Assembly: GCA_964630875.1 (NCBI GenBank)
Contig: CAZVXF010000010.1
Location: 1-56,357, forward strand
Source of the DNA: DAIDHZ01 sp035480255
GTDB lineage: Bacteria; Chlamydiota; Chlamydiia; Chlamydiales; SM23-39
Direction: 5' to 3'
Length of the DNA stretch: 56,357 bases
Below, piece after piece: positions 9,158 through 17,944 of the stretch. Positions within the stretch are counted from its first letter, which is position 1. The number at the start of each line of letters is the position of its first letter. A program made the translations under genes and the position numbers. The notes under the pieces were generated by a model, which saw only the letters and a list, made by a program, of their open reading frames with translations, had not been told where the DNA came from and ran no database searches.

Positions 9158-10459
9158 TCATTCGGGCTTTTTTTTTCCGTCAACTTCGGGTTCGCTTAAG
9201 CGAGTAATAATATTTTGCAAATCTTGGTTCTCTTCTTGCAATGAAGAAATTTCGTTTTGTAATTCTAAAACGACGTCACGAGGGATGCCAATATCGATTT
9301 GAGACATCTCGATTTGCAAAGCTTGGTATGCATTATCCACTTTAAATAGCTCGCTGCGAGCTTGATGCAAAGTCGCATTTTTCTCTTCAAATTGAGTGCG
9401 CAACTGTTTGTATAGCAATTCAATGTTTGATGACTGTTTCTCTTCTTTTTGAGACAGTTTTGCTTCTGCCTCTGCGAGTTTAATTTTAAGGGAATTCCTA
9501 TCTTCATCAAAAGTTGCAAGCGTTTCTTGAACTTTTTCTTTTTCAGTTTTCAGTGCTTCAAATTTGGATTGAGTTTGCGCTAACTCTGCTTTCAATTCTT
9601 CGACTTGAGACAATTCCCTTTCGAAATGAGCCACTTTTTGATGGAGCTGATTTTTTTCGTCTTCGACAGCATTGAGCTGTAGGCAAGCTACATGCGCTCT
9701 TTGCTGCTCATAATTATGAAGTCTTTCTAAAGTCTCTTTGAGTGTATGAGTCTGTTCGTGCTCGCGACGCACTGCATCCAACTCTTCAACAAGCAGATGA
9801 TGTGCAGATAAATCTGTATTGACTAGCTTCGCTTTAAGTGTCTCTTTTTCAGTGATTTCATTCTGCAACCGATTTTGTAGTTGGTAGAGTTCGTCCGTTA
9901 ACGTTTCCTTTCGGTTCATATGCGTTGCAGTCGTTTTACGCAATACTTCATTGAGAACAAGAAGAGATGATTGCTCGGAGTGAATTTCATCTAGCTGTTT
10001 TTGAAGAGAGTCAATTTTTTCTTGTGCATGTATTTGGACATTGGTGATTTCACAACGTGTTTTAGTGAACTCATCTTCCAAATCCTTCGCGAACGCATTT
10101 TTCGTATCTATTTTTGAAAATAAGGACCGAATGAATACTTGATGCCTTGCAGCACTTTGTGCAGTAATAAAAAAGGCCATTCCATAAGAAACTTCTAAAC
10201 CGGCTTCCCAAATTGAAAAGGTATGATTATAGAAATGTTCTGCGACAGCGACGAGCACCAAAACAATACTGGATGCGATAAAACCTGCATTTCTGTATTT
10301 AGCGCTTAAGAAAAGTCCAGCAACTCCAGCGAAAAAGATGAAGTCATTTTGCGGTGCTAATGCGTTTGTGCAGAGAATAAAAAGAGGACCGACTAATTGC
10401 CAAAAAAAGGCCATCGCGATTTCATTTTTGTCATCGAGTACTTTATCGATCCATTTCAT
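9158..10459 (-). CDS. membrane protein with long coiled coil
   Basis: 433 residues of unknown function. The first 100 or so residues hold about four hydrophobic helices (for example FFWQLVGPLFILCTNALA and FIASSIVLVLVAVAEHFY). Residues about 120-425 are almost entirely charged heptad-like coiled coil rich in Glu, Lys, Gln and Leu. The gene is last in the long minus-strand division cluster and overlaps the M20 peptidase gene by 17 bp, so it is probably co-expressed with mraZ-ftsI-murE-amiA. A membrane-tethered coiled coil in this setting could be a structural or division-associated protein, but that is inference. It does not show the double-hairpin pattern of inclusion proteins clearly enough to call it one. 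Confidence 0.7.
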   Translation of the reverse strand: MKWIDKVLDDKNEIAMAFFWQLVGPLFILCTNALAPQNDFIFFAGVAGLFLSAKYRNAGFIASSIVLVLVAVAEHFYNHTFSIWEAGLEVSYGMAFFITAQSAARHQVFIRSLFSKIDTKNAFAKDLEDEFTKTRCEITNVQIHAQEKIDSLQKQLDEIHSEQSSLLVLNEVLRKTTATHMNRKETLTDELYQLQNRLQNEITEKETLKAKLVNTDLSAHHLLVEELDAVRREHEQTHTLKETLERLHNYEQQRAHVACLQLNAVEDEKNQLHQKVAHFERELSQVEELKAELAQTQSKFEALKTEKEKVQETLATFDEDRNSLKIKLAEAEAKLSQKEEKQSSNIELLYKQLRTQFEEKNATLHQARSELFKVDNAYQALQIEMSQIDIGIPRDVVLELQNEISSLQEENQDLQNIITRLSEPEVDGKKKPE

Positions 10460-11807
10460 AATAAGAGAATATCCTTGCGATCGTTAAAAATCCTTTTTCA
10501 AAACGTTTCCAATCGAAATGCTCATTGGGAGCGTGGATTCGATCTGTGGAAAGTCCGTAGCCTGTACCTACTACAGGTATATTCATGATACGCACAAATT
10601 CTGCACCGATTGGAATCGAAGCGCCGGATAAAACATAGGCGCTTTTTTTCCCGCTGACATCTGATGCAGCTTTAGCAACTGCGCGAGAAAGCGGAGTATT
10701 CATGCTACTTCGATATGCCCCAATACCGCCCTGTTGTAAGACTTGCACATCCATGCCTTTTGGTGCATGTTGTCGCAAAAATTTCTCAATTGCATCGCCA
10801 ATCTTCAGCGCATCTTGATTGACCACAAGTCGACAGGTGATCTTTGCCGTTGCGATTGCGGGGATGACCGTTTTACTCCCTTTGCCTGAATATCCGCCAA
10901 AAATCCCGTTAATTTCAAGCGTTGGGCGAAACCAATTCGATTCTTGAAGATTTCTCCCCTTTTCATTGGCAAATGCAACAATCCCAAAATCTTTTTTGAG
11001 TTCTTCTTCTGTCATTGAAAAAGTATAATTCTTTAAATCAGCTGGGGAGGGATTTTCAACCCCATCATAGAAACCAGGAACTGTCACAGTACCATTTTGA
11101 TCCCATAGCTTGGCAAGGAGTTGCACAAGAGCGCGATTTGGATTATAGGCAATTCCACCCATTTGACCCGAATGAAGATCTTGATTGGATCCAGTCAAAG
11201 TCACCTCTAACGCAATACAACCTCTTGCGCCAAGCGTCACAGAAGGGGTTCCATCGCTTGCCGAATCAAAATCGACAATCAAAAGCTCGTCTGCATTGAA
11301 TCGATCTTTTAATTTTGGAAGAGCAGAGCTTAGACCCATACTGTGAGATTCCTCTTCTCCCTCGATACAGAATTTCAGATTAACTGGCAATGTATTCCGC
11401 GTTGCTTTCCAAGCAATTGCAGCAAGACACGCATAAAAAATTTGACCCTTATCGTCAACAGCTCCTCGTGCATAGATTTTTCCATCCCTTTCAGTCGGTT
11501 CAAAAGGAGGACTCACCCAAGACTCAATAGGATCGACTGGCTGTACATCATAATGACCATAGATAAGAATTGTAGGCGCTGCAGGACCTGCGCTACAGTC
11601 TTCTGCATAGACAATCGGATACCCAATTGTCGGGATTTGTTCTGCGTGAAAACCATGTTTCTTTAAGTAGTCTGCTAAAAAATCTGCACATGCCATGACA
11701 TGCGGGCGATAGCTTTCATCTGTACTCACGCTGGCAAAACGCAAGAAACGGAAATAATCTTCTCGAATTTGTGAAAAATTTTCATCAAACCAACGTTTAA
11801 AAGTCAT
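10443..11807 (-). CDS. M20 family dipeptidase/metallopeptidase
   Basis: 454-residue zinc peptidase of the M20 family (carnosinase/CPG2-like dipeptidase branch). Ligand motifs are in order: YGHYDVQP (His), GAVDDKGQ (bridging Asp), EGEEESHSMG (general base Glu and ligand Glu), an Asp in LIVDFDSAS, and APNEHFDW near the C-terminus (His). The lid domain starts near residue 200 with TLTGSNQDLHSG. No signal peptide, so cytoplasmic. It lies directly after amiA (2-bp gap). A role in degrading muropeptides or imported dipeptides is plausible from context only. Confidence 0.9.
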   Translation of the reverse strand: MTFKRWFDENFSQIREDYFRFLRFASVSTDESYRPHVMACADFLADYLKKHGFHAEQIPTIGYPIVYAEDCSAGPAAPTILIYGHYDVQPVDPIESWVSPPFEPTERDGKIYARGAVDDKGQIFYACLAAIAWKATRNTLPVNLKFCIEGEEESHSMGLSSALPKLKDRFNADELLIVDFDSASDGTPSVTLGARGCIALEVTLTGSNQDLHSGQMGGIAYNPNRALVQLLAKLWDQNGTVTVPGFYDGVENPSPADLKNYTFSMTEEELKKDFGIVAFANEKGRNLQESNWFRPTLEINGIFGGYSGKGSKTVIPAIATAKITCRLVVNQDALKIGDAIEKFLRQHAPKGMDVQVLQQGGIGAYRSSMNTPLSRAVAKAASDVSGKKSAYVLSGASIPIGAEFVRIMNIPVVGTGYGLSTDRIHAPNEHFDWKRFEKGFLTIARIFSYYEMDR

Positions 11808-11809
11808 AA

Positions 11810-12460
11810 TTAGCTCGCATTCATTTTAAAATACTGATCAATTCCATCAGCAATTCCTCGCGCAATCCGATCTTGATAACTGATGGTTCTTAAAAGCGCG
11901 CACTCTTGTGGATTTGATATGAACCCACCTTCAATAATAATAGCAGGAATGGTGTTTTCACGAAGGACGTAGTAATTTCCTTTTTTCACTCCACGAGAGT
12001 TCGCATTTGTGCGTCTGAGTAAACCTGGCAAGATCGCCTCAGCAAGTCTTTTTGAAGCAACTGAGCGAGTCCGATCTTCTTTTGTATCGTAAAAGAAAAT
12101 TTCCATTCCATTCGCAGTAGAATTCTTTGCTGCATTATAGTGAATACTCACAAAGACAGAGCTTCGCGCTTGGCTTGCGATTTCGACTCTTCGTGACAGT
12201 GGGATAAACGCATCTGTATTTCGAGTCATGACAACATGATATCCGAGCTGATCTAAGTATTTTTTCACTAATTTTGCTGTTTGAAGACAAAGACGCTTCT
12301 CTTCACAAAAAGGGGTTTTAGAACGAGTCCCACGATCCGTTCCTCCATGACCTGCATCGACGACGACAGTCGGCATCACTTCCGTTGAAAGGACAGTTGT
12401 CTCTTTTTTCCGCGCCTCGAGGGCTCCAAATAAAAAAAGGAAAATAAGTATTAAACGCAT
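11810..12460 (-). CDS. amiA: N-acetylmuramoyl-L-alanine amidase (Amidase_3)
   Basis: Cleaves the bond between muramic acid and the stem peptide; chlamydial AmiA acts in division and remodels septal peptidoglycan. 216 residues: a short signal peptide (MRLILIFLFLFGALEA) and an Amidase_3 domain with zinc and catalytic residues in VVDAGHGGTDRG (His), EEKRLC (Glu), VSIHYNAA (His) and IIIEGGFISN (Glu). No separate septum-targeting AMIN domain, so it is a minimal, single-domain enzyme. The start overlaps the murE 3' end by 10 bp. Confidence 0.93.
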   Translation of the reverse strand: MRLILIFLFLFGALEARKKETTVLSTEVMPTVVVDAGHGGTDRGTRSKTPFCEEKRLCLQTAKLVKKYLDQLGYHVVMTRNTDAFIPLSRRVEIASQARSSVFVSIHYNAAKNSTANGMEIFFYDTKEDRTRSVASKRLAEAILPGLLRRTNANSRGVKKGNYYVLRENTIPAIIIEGGFISNPQECALLRTISYQDRIARGIADGIDQYFKMNAS

Positions 12461-13830
12461 GATTTGGCTATTGCTACATCATCGAAGCTAACAGTTTGAT
12501 GAGAAAAAATCTGCACTTTTTCATGACCTTTCCCCGCAATCACCACAAAATCTCCTGCTTTTGCCATCGCAATTGCCTCTTGAATCGCCATTTTCCGATC
12601 CAAAATGACACGATATTTTTCCGTTCGAAAGCCACTTTTAATCTCTTGAGAAATGATTTCAGGATCCTCGCTTCTCGGATTATCGGTTGTAATTATGGAA
12701 TAATCAGCAAATTTTTCGGCAGCCTCTGCCATTTGCGTTCGTCTTGCTTTATCTCGATTTCCACCACACCCAAAAACAACAATCATTTTTTGTTTTGCAA
12801 TCGGCTTTAATGTGGCTAATGTTTGGGCAAGAGATTCACCAGTATGTGCATAATCGACGATGATATGTTTGCCCTGATCATTTGGCACGCGTTCTAATCT
12901 CCCTGGAACACTTTCAAAATCCAAAAAAAATCGAGACATTTCCTGGATTCTTTTTCCTTTGATGACACCAAGTCCGATTGCGCATAGAACATTATAGACA
13001 TTATAATATCCCATCAGTGGCGTAACAAACTGGACTCCATCCACTGTAAATTCTGTTCCAAATTCGTTGAATACGATATTTTCCGCTCGAATGTCAGCGG
13101 GATTTTCAATTCCAACTGTGAGCCCATTGCCCATAAAAGTTGACCAAGGACTATCGACATTCAAAATAGATGTTCTCGCCATAGAAAAAAGCTTCTTCTT
13201 TGCTGCAGCATACTGTTCAACAGTCTTATGATAATCCAGGTGATCTGGATAAAGATTTGTAAATATTGCGCAATCAAATTGAATCTCATCGACTCTACCC
13301 TGATCCAGTCCGTGCGATGAAACCTCCAATACAGCTGCTTTGCATTGATGATTGACCATTTCTCTCAACTGCTTTTGATTGGCACAAGCATCATGAGTTG
13401 TGAAATTTGAAAGAACACGATGCTCGATCCAAGTTTCAATTGTTCCAATTAACCCGCATTTTTGTCCCAATTTTTCCAACAAATGACGACATAAATAGGT
13501 CGTTGTTGTCTTTCCTTTAGAACCAGTCACCCCCACACAAAAAAGCTTTTCAGACGGCCTTTCATAATATCTTGAAGCGATCCTAGCCTCCAATTCTTGA
13601 GGATTTGGAGCAATGATCTGAGTCACGCTGAGAAAAGGATCATAGAGATCGGTAACAATTGCTCTTGCACCATTACTCATCGCCTGCGTGATATATTGTG
13701 CACCCTTTCCCTTAGCAATAAAGAGATTCCCAGGAGCAACGATTCTAGAGTCTGAACAAATTCCAGTGATTTCGGTATCTTTGCCTTTGATTTCAACATT
13801 GAGATTTTGAAACAGGCGTTTGAGTAGCAT
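12451..13830 (-). CDS. murE: UDP-MurNAc-L-Ala-D-Glu:meso-diaminopimelate ligase
   Basis: 459-residue Mur ligase that adds the third residue of the stem peptide in the cytoplasm. P-loop GVTGSKGKTTTTYL near residue 110; central-domain HDACANQ and EVSSHGLDQGR; C-terminal DNPRSEDP. The DNPR motif is the specificity signature for meso-diaminopimelate rather than lysine, so this organism should build DAP-type peptidoglycan. It is somewhat shorter than E. coli MurE (about 495). A 171-bp gap separates it from ftsI; that gap carries AT-rich, TATAAT-like sequence reading toward murE and may hold an internal promoter. Confidence 0.95.
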   Translation of the reverse strand: MLLKRLFQNLNVEIKGKDTEITGICSDSRIVAPGNLFIAKGKGAQYITQAMSNGARAIVTDLYDPFLSVTQIIAPNPQELEARIASRYYERPSEKLFCVGVTGSKGKTTTTYLCRHLLEKLGQKCGLIGTIETWIEHRVLSNFTTHDACANQKQLREMVNHQCKAAVLEVSSHGLDQGRVDEIQFDCAIFTNLYPDHLDYHKTVEQYAAAKKKLFSMARTSILNVDSPWSTFMGNGLTVGIENPADIRAENIVFNEFGTEFTVDGVQFVTPLMGYYNVYNVLCAIGLGVIKGKRIQEMSRFFLDFESVPGRLERVPNDQGKHIIVDYAHTGESLAQTLATLKPIAKQKMIVVFGCGGNRDKARRTQMAEAAEKFADYSIITTDNPRSEDPEIISQEIKSGFRTEKYRVILDRKMAIQEAIAMAKAGDFVVIAGKGHEKVQIFSHQTVSFDDVAIAKSCV

Positions 13831-14001
13831 AAGCTATAATAAAAGCGAAAAGCTCGAGATTAGTCAAGCAGCATGTTGCAAGCATAAAAAATCACAAGAG
13901 AAAAAAAAATTTATCACGATCGCGGCCAAAAATTTAATGCAGGTGGAATTATACCAATTATATGAGATGTACTCTGTGGTAAATTTTTGAGCGTGCCCGT
14001 T

Positions 14002-15975
14002 TTACAGATTCCATTCATTGTACAGTTCTTTCAACTGCGCAACTTCTTCCATCCAGTCCGCTTTCTTCGGGTCTCGTCGTGGATCGCCAAATGGGTAGCC
14101 GTTAGGATCATCTGGAGCCACCCCCAAATACTGCAACGCTTTCGTTGCAATTTCGCAAAAGATTGGAGCCGCGCAGACGCCTCCCTGCTGATGCTTCCCA
14201 TAGCCAGGGACGAATTTGACCTCGGGATCATCGAGTGATACCATCAAGAGAAAACGGGGATTCTTCGCAGGAGCAAATCCAATGAAAGACGAAATATGAT
14301 TCGTTTTGGAATAAACACCATCGATGATCTTTTCTGCAGTTCCAGATTTGCCGCCCTCGGTATACCCCATGATATCCCCTTTTTTGGCGGTTCCCCCTTC
14401 TTTCGTCGTATACTTTAGACCCTGCAAAATAGGATCGACGATCGTTTTGCTCAATAGTTGTTTTTTTTCTATTGGTAAGGTGAGATCTTGGAGCACCTGC
14501 TTATCTCCGTTGGGCAAGGTTTTCACAACTTTGCGAACTAGATGCGGTTGAACCATATAGCCGCCGTTGACAATGATCGCATATGCGCGCATGATCTGAA
14601 TGCTGTTAACGAGAATATTGTAACCGATCGCAAGAGAGTAAGGAGTGGGAACAGACCACTCAAGCTTCCCATTGGGATGCATTTTACCGGGCGTAGGAAG
14701 CAGACCCGAACCTTCTCCTGGCAGTTCGATATTTGTTTTTTGTCCAAAACCAAATTCAAAAAGAGCTTGCCTGAACCAAGCATCTCCCATTGTATCAATG
14801 ACCCTTTGCACAATCTTTCCAAAATAGATATTCGAAGATTTTTGCATGGCGTGGTACATGTTTAAGTATTTGTGAACCCGACCATCTTTAATCGGTGCAC
14901 TTCTTCCTGGAAACCAACCATTTGAAGTGGCCACCTTTTCATCAGGAGAAAAGAGGGGAGGTTTGCCGACTCTTTTTAATTCTTCATTGGCTTTTAGACA
15001 GATTGCGATTACGATCGTTTTAAAAATCGAACCAGGCTCAAAACACTCTGTCACAGCTTTTACATGAGTCAGTTCTAACAATTTCGGATCATTAAAATAT
15101 GTGGCATAATGTGATGGATCAAAGGATGGCATTTGCGCAAGGGCAAGGATTTCACCCGTATTCGGATCCATCAAAGTGGCCCAACCCCCCTTTGCCCCTG
15201 CCTGTTTAACCCCTTTCGCAAGTTCATTTTCTGTGATCGCCTGCAAGTAATGATTAATCGTTAGAAAAACATCTGCACCATCTTCAGATGCTTCTAAAGT
15301 CTTTCCCATATCCAAAGGACGTCTCGGAGAACGAGCCATGAGTCGTTTTCCCCCTTTCCCCTTGAGAACGTCGTTATAAACAAGTTCAAGTCCCCCTGTC
15401 GGAATACACTGCCCTTTTTGATCCTTGGTTTCTTGAACCGTATGTAAAATAGTTCCTAACATCGATCCAAATGGATACGAACGTTGATAATCTGATGTGA
15501 AGAAAAGAGCATTACGCACCATCTTTTCTTTGGAACAAAAAATTTGCCACCAAGCTTCGACTCCTTTTCTCTGATCACGATCAAGAAATTGAGCCACTTT
15601 TCTAGAGCGGCTTTTTTTCTCAAAATGATGCTGAATGCTTTCCTGTTTCACATGCAATTGGGAGGCAAGCTCTTGCGCCATTTTCAGACGGATATTTTCA
15701 GGAATCGATGCTGGATCGATAAAAAGATGAAATTTCTGAATATCGACTACAAACGGCTGTTCATCTTCTGGGTGGCCTGCTTTAATCGAAGTGTTAGAAT
15801 AGAATGAGCCTCTTTTAAAAGGCTCCGGAACGATATATTGATGCTGAGACAAAGCAATGTTTGTCCATTTTTCTCCTTCAAGAATTTGAATTTGATAAAA
15901 ACGAACCACCAATGCACAAAATAGGACCGATAAACAAACAGCAACAACAACAAGTCTTGATTTAGTCACATGCAA
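14002..15975 (-). CDS. ftsI: penicillin-binding protein 3 (FtsI-type transpeptidase)
   Basis: Class B PBP that cross-links septal peptidoglycan. 657 residues: one N-terminal membrane anchor (about 8-27), a dimerisation/pedestal region, and a transpeptidase domain with catalytic SIFK at about residue 315, SSN at about 377 and KSGT at about 541. No PASTA repeats at the C-terminus. It overlaps the ftsL-like gene by 14 bp upstream. Chlamydiae lack FtsZ and divide with MreB, and this enzyme is part of that pathway in characterised species. Confidence 0.95.
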   Translation of the reverse strand: MHVTKSRLVVVAVCLSVLFCALVVRFYQIQILEGEKWTNIALSQHQYIVPEPFKRGSFYSNTSIKAGHPEDEQPFVVDIQKFHLFIDPASIPENIRLKMAQELASQLHVKQESIQHHFEKKSRSRKVAQFLDRDQRKGVEAWWQIFCSKEKMVRNALFFTSDYQRSYPFGSMLGTILHTVQETKDQKGQCIPTGGLELVYNDVLKGKGGKRLMARSPRRPLDMGKTLEASEDGADVFLTINHYLQAITENELAKGVKQAGAKGGWATLMDPNTGEILALAQMPSFDPSHYATYFNDPKLLELTHVKAVTECFEPGSIFKTIVIAICLKANEELKRVGKPPLFSPDEKVATSNGWFPGRSAPIKDGRVHKYLNMYHAMQKSSNIYFGKIVQRVIDTMGDAWFRQALFEFGFGQKTNIELPGEGSGLLPTPGKMHPNGKLEWSVPTPYSLAIGYNILVNSIQIMRAYAIIVNGGYMVQPHLVRKVVKTLPNGDKQVLQDLTLPIEKKQLLSKTIVDPILQGLKYTTKEGGTAKKGDIMGYTEGGKSGTAEKIIDGVYSKTNHISSFIGFAPAKNPRFLLMVSLDDPEVKFVPGYGKHQQGGVCAAPIFCEIATKALQYLGVAPDDPNGYPFGDPRRDPKKADWMEEVAQLKELYNEWNL

Positions 15976-16255
15976 ACGAGCTTTCAGAAACAGTTAATAT
16001 TTCGCGTAAAACAGGATGTCTAAGATGCCTGTATTCAGGTTTATGGGCAAGTTCAATCAAATTCGTAGGATTTTCAAATTTATCTATTTTGTACGATAAA
16101 CGCTGCGTTTCTTCCTCAATTAATTCGATCTCTTTTTCTACTTTTGGAAGTTGCATTTTGAGCTGCGTTAAATCATTTTGTGCATCTAAATAGGAGTACA
16201 AGCAGAATCCAATCACAAAAAAGCAAACTCCGATCTGCATCAAAAAATTTTTCAT
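15962..16255 (-). CDS. ftsL: FtsL-like division protein
   Basis: 97 residues: a transmembrane helix at about 5-25 followed by a coiled coil (about 28-62, KVEKEIELIEEETQRLSYKI) and a short tail with NPTNLIELA, the FtsL layout. FtsL normally links FtsI to the rest of the divisome through its coiled coil. Sequence conservation in this family is weak, so the call rests on size, topology and position between rsmH (4-bp overlap) and ftsI (14-bp overlap), the standard dcw order. Confidence 0.8.
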   Translation of the reverse strand: MKNFLMQIGVCFFVIGFCLYSYLDAQNDLTQLKMQLPKVEKEIELIEEETQRLSYKIDKFENPTNLIELAHKPEYRHLRHPVLREILTVSESSFACD

Positions 16256-17112
16256 TCTTCTTTCTTTTTGGCGACGCGCAATTTCGCGCTTCTCGCTCTT
16301 GGGTTTTTCTTTTCTTCTTCTCTTGTAGCCTCAATCGGCTTCTTGGTCAGTATTTCCAGGCTCTCATCTTCGCGAAACATCCATTTCACAATGCGGTCTT
16401 CTAGACTATGAAACGTAATCACCGCTACAATTCCATTGGGGGCTAAATGGTGAATCGCGGCCTGCAATCCCTTTCTCAACTGACCTAACTCATCATTCAC
16501 AGCAATTCGTAAAGCTTGAAATACCTTCGTCGCAAAATGAATTTTTCCTTTTCTCAAAACAGGCTCTAAAATTCCCGTTAACTCTTGCGTTGTACGAATT
16601 CTTCTTTTTTTTCGCGCCAAACAAATCGCTTTTGCTGCAGCACGCGAGCGAAATTCCTCACCATATTCAAACAAGATCCGTGCCAACTCCACTTCGGGCA
16701 GTTCATTCACTAGCTCTTCAGCTGTGATAGAACTTTCTCGATCCATCCGCATATCCAGGGGCGCATCACTGCGGAAACTAAACCCCCTACTCCCCTCATC
16801 AAATTGCATCGAAGAAACACCAATATCGATGAAGAAACCATTGAGCTTTGTTCCAAGCAAATAACTGTCCAACTCAGCAAAAGGGCCATGGATCCATTCC
16901 ACCTTTTCAAGCCACGGCTCCAATTGCTTTTTTGCAATCTCAATTGCAGATGCATCTCGATCACACGCAAAATAGCGCCTGATTTCAGGATGCGCATCTA
17001 AAATTGCTTTCGCATGGCCTCCAGCACCCACAGTCCCCTCGAAAAAAACGTCCAGACGTGTTTCTTCAAAGGCGCGCAGCACCTCGTTTAATAAAACAGG
17101 TACATGAGCCAC
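16252..17112 (-). CDS. rsmH: 16S rRNA (cytosine(1402)-N4)-methyltransferase
   Basis: 286 residues. SAM-binding FEGTVGAGGHAKAIL near residue 25, acidic ACDRDASA, and the family blocks FIDIGVSSMQFD, ERGFSF-like SRGFSFRSDAPLDMRMD, and FHSLEDRIVKW near 225. It methylates N4 of C1402 in the ribosomal P site. It sits 12 bp after mraZ and overlaps ftsL by 4 bp, the conserved mraZ-rsmH-ftsL order. Confidence 0.95.
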   Translation of the reverse strand: MAHVPVLLNEVLRAFEETRLDVFFEGTVGAGGHAKAILDAHPEIRRYFACDRDASAIEIAKKQLEPWLEKVEWIHGPFAELDSYLLGTKLNGFFIDIGVSSMQFDEGSRGFSFRSDAPLDMRMDRESSITAEELVNELPEVELARILFEYGEEFRSRAAAKAICLARKKRRIRTTQELTGILEPVLRKGKIHFATKVFQALRIAVNDELGQLRKGLQAAIHHLAPNGIVAVITFHSLEDRIVKWMFREDESLEILTKKPIEATREEEKKNPRARSAKLRVAKKKEE

Positions 17113-17124
17113 TTTCTTCTTCTC

Positions 17125-17658
17125 TTATTGAGGAATATAAATTGGGTTCATAACGGTTTCGACCGCATCTTCTACTGTACGCTCTTCGTCCTGTAGAAGC
17201 GCAAAGGCTTCTTCCGTCATTTTCGCGAGATTGAAATCTGGATTTGTTCCATCCAAAAGCTTGAGTAAGTTCGCATCGTAGATATGTTTTGGCCAAAGTT
17301 CGATCTTATCCATGACTCCGGCAATCACGATCTCTTTATCAATTCCTACCGCAGACTTTAAAGATACTGGCAAAGCGACTCTCCCAACCTTGTCACACTC
17401 GGTCTGAAAAAGAGTCGAGAAGAACACAGTAAAGAACTTCTGAAACTTTGCAATATGTTGATGTTGCTGAAACTTTTGTACAATTTTTTGAATCGCACTC
17501 TTTTTATAAACAGCAAGACATCCACCCAATCCTAAACCGATCGCAAACTCACACTTTCCGTCTTCCACAAGACCAAAACGCATCTCTTGAGGAAGAACAA
17601 ATCGCCCTTTCTCATCGAGTTTTGCAGTGTGTGATCCTGAGAAGAAGAACCCGCTCAT
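17125..17658 (-). CDS. mraZ: transcriptional regulator MraZ
   Basis: 177 residues with two AbrB/SpoVT-type half-barrels: the first around GSHTAKLDEKGRFVLPQEMR, the second around ECDKVGRVALPVSLK. MraZ proteins form ring oligomers that bind direct repeats in front of their own operon. The start ATG 17658 places the first barrel about 10 residues from the N-terminus as in other MraZ; the longer in-frame extension to 17823 would translate the control region and is rejected. The protein is longer than the typical 140-150 residues, with an extra C-terminal tail after the second barrel. TGTGGGAAA-type repeats lie directly upstream. Confidence 0.92.
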   Translation of the reverse strand: MSGFFFSGSHTAKLDEKGRFVLPQEMRFGLVEDGKCEFAIGLGLGGCLAVYKKSAIQKIVQKFQQHQHIAKFQKFFTVFFSTLFQTECDKVGRVALPVSLKSAVGIDKEIVIAGVMDKIELWPKHIYDANLLKLLDGTNPDFNLAKMTEEAFALLQDEERTVEDAVETVMNPIYIPQ

Positions 17659-17662
17659 TTTA

Positions 17663-17692
17663 TTTCCCACGTTTTCCCACATCTTATCCACA
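17663..17692 (-). promoter_or_regulatory. MraZ-box-like direct repeats in front of mraZ
   Basis: Read on the minus strand toward mraZ, the sequence carries TGTGGATAAGA, TGTGGGAAAAC and GTGGGAAAT in succession. The last two share a 10-bp period; the first is 11 bp away. Known MraZ operators are TGGG-type direct repeats with about 10-bp period in front of mraZ, so autoregulation is the natural reading. The last copy lies only a few bases from the ATG and its GGGAAA may double as the ribosome binding site. Confidence 0.7.
17684..17692 (+). promoter_or_regulatory. perfect DnaA-box match
   Basis: TTATCCACA is an exact match to the high-affinity bacterial DnaA box. It coincides with the outermost of the three repeats in front of mraZ. 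A second 9-mer, TTGTTCACA at 17806-17814, fits the looser TTRTNCACA consensus. A single 9-mer can occur by chance, so function is inference. Confidence 0.45.
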
Positions 17693-17785
17693 AAACCCAA
17701 AATCGCACAATCGATTTTGGAAACTGAAGATTTTAATTGGTTCGCAAAGCTCTTATATACAAGAACTAACAAAAAATTAAATGAC

Positions 17786-17805
17786 TGTGGGAAATTGTGG
17801 GAAAC
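17786..17805 (+). promoter_or_regulatory. second, opposed pair of TGTGGGAAA repeats
   Basis: Two perfectly phased 10-mers, TGTGGGAAAT and TGTGGGAAAC, lie head-to-tail on the plus strand, about 95 bp from the mraZ-proximal set and in the opposite orientation. They match the mraZ boxes base for base over TGTGGGAAA. They may extend the MraZ operator or control the divergent gene at 18037. Confidence 0.6.
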
Positions 17806-17944
17806 TTGTTCACAACCAAACAACTCAATCGCGCGATTTAAAGCATAACTCGTTTGCTATCAGCGTCTTATCTCATTACCACAAGAGGTTCAAATCGTTG
17901 TTTATATCTATCAAACGGAAAACTGAAGGAAAAAGGAATCCTTC

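Noticed and set aside
9265..9519. Alternative minus-strand frame in the coiled-coil gene
   Set aside because: A shadow of the 433-residue gene in another frame.
17659..17823. N-terminal extension of MraZ
   Set aside because: Homologues begin just before the first AbrB-like barrel, and the extension would translate the operator repeats and the DnaA box.
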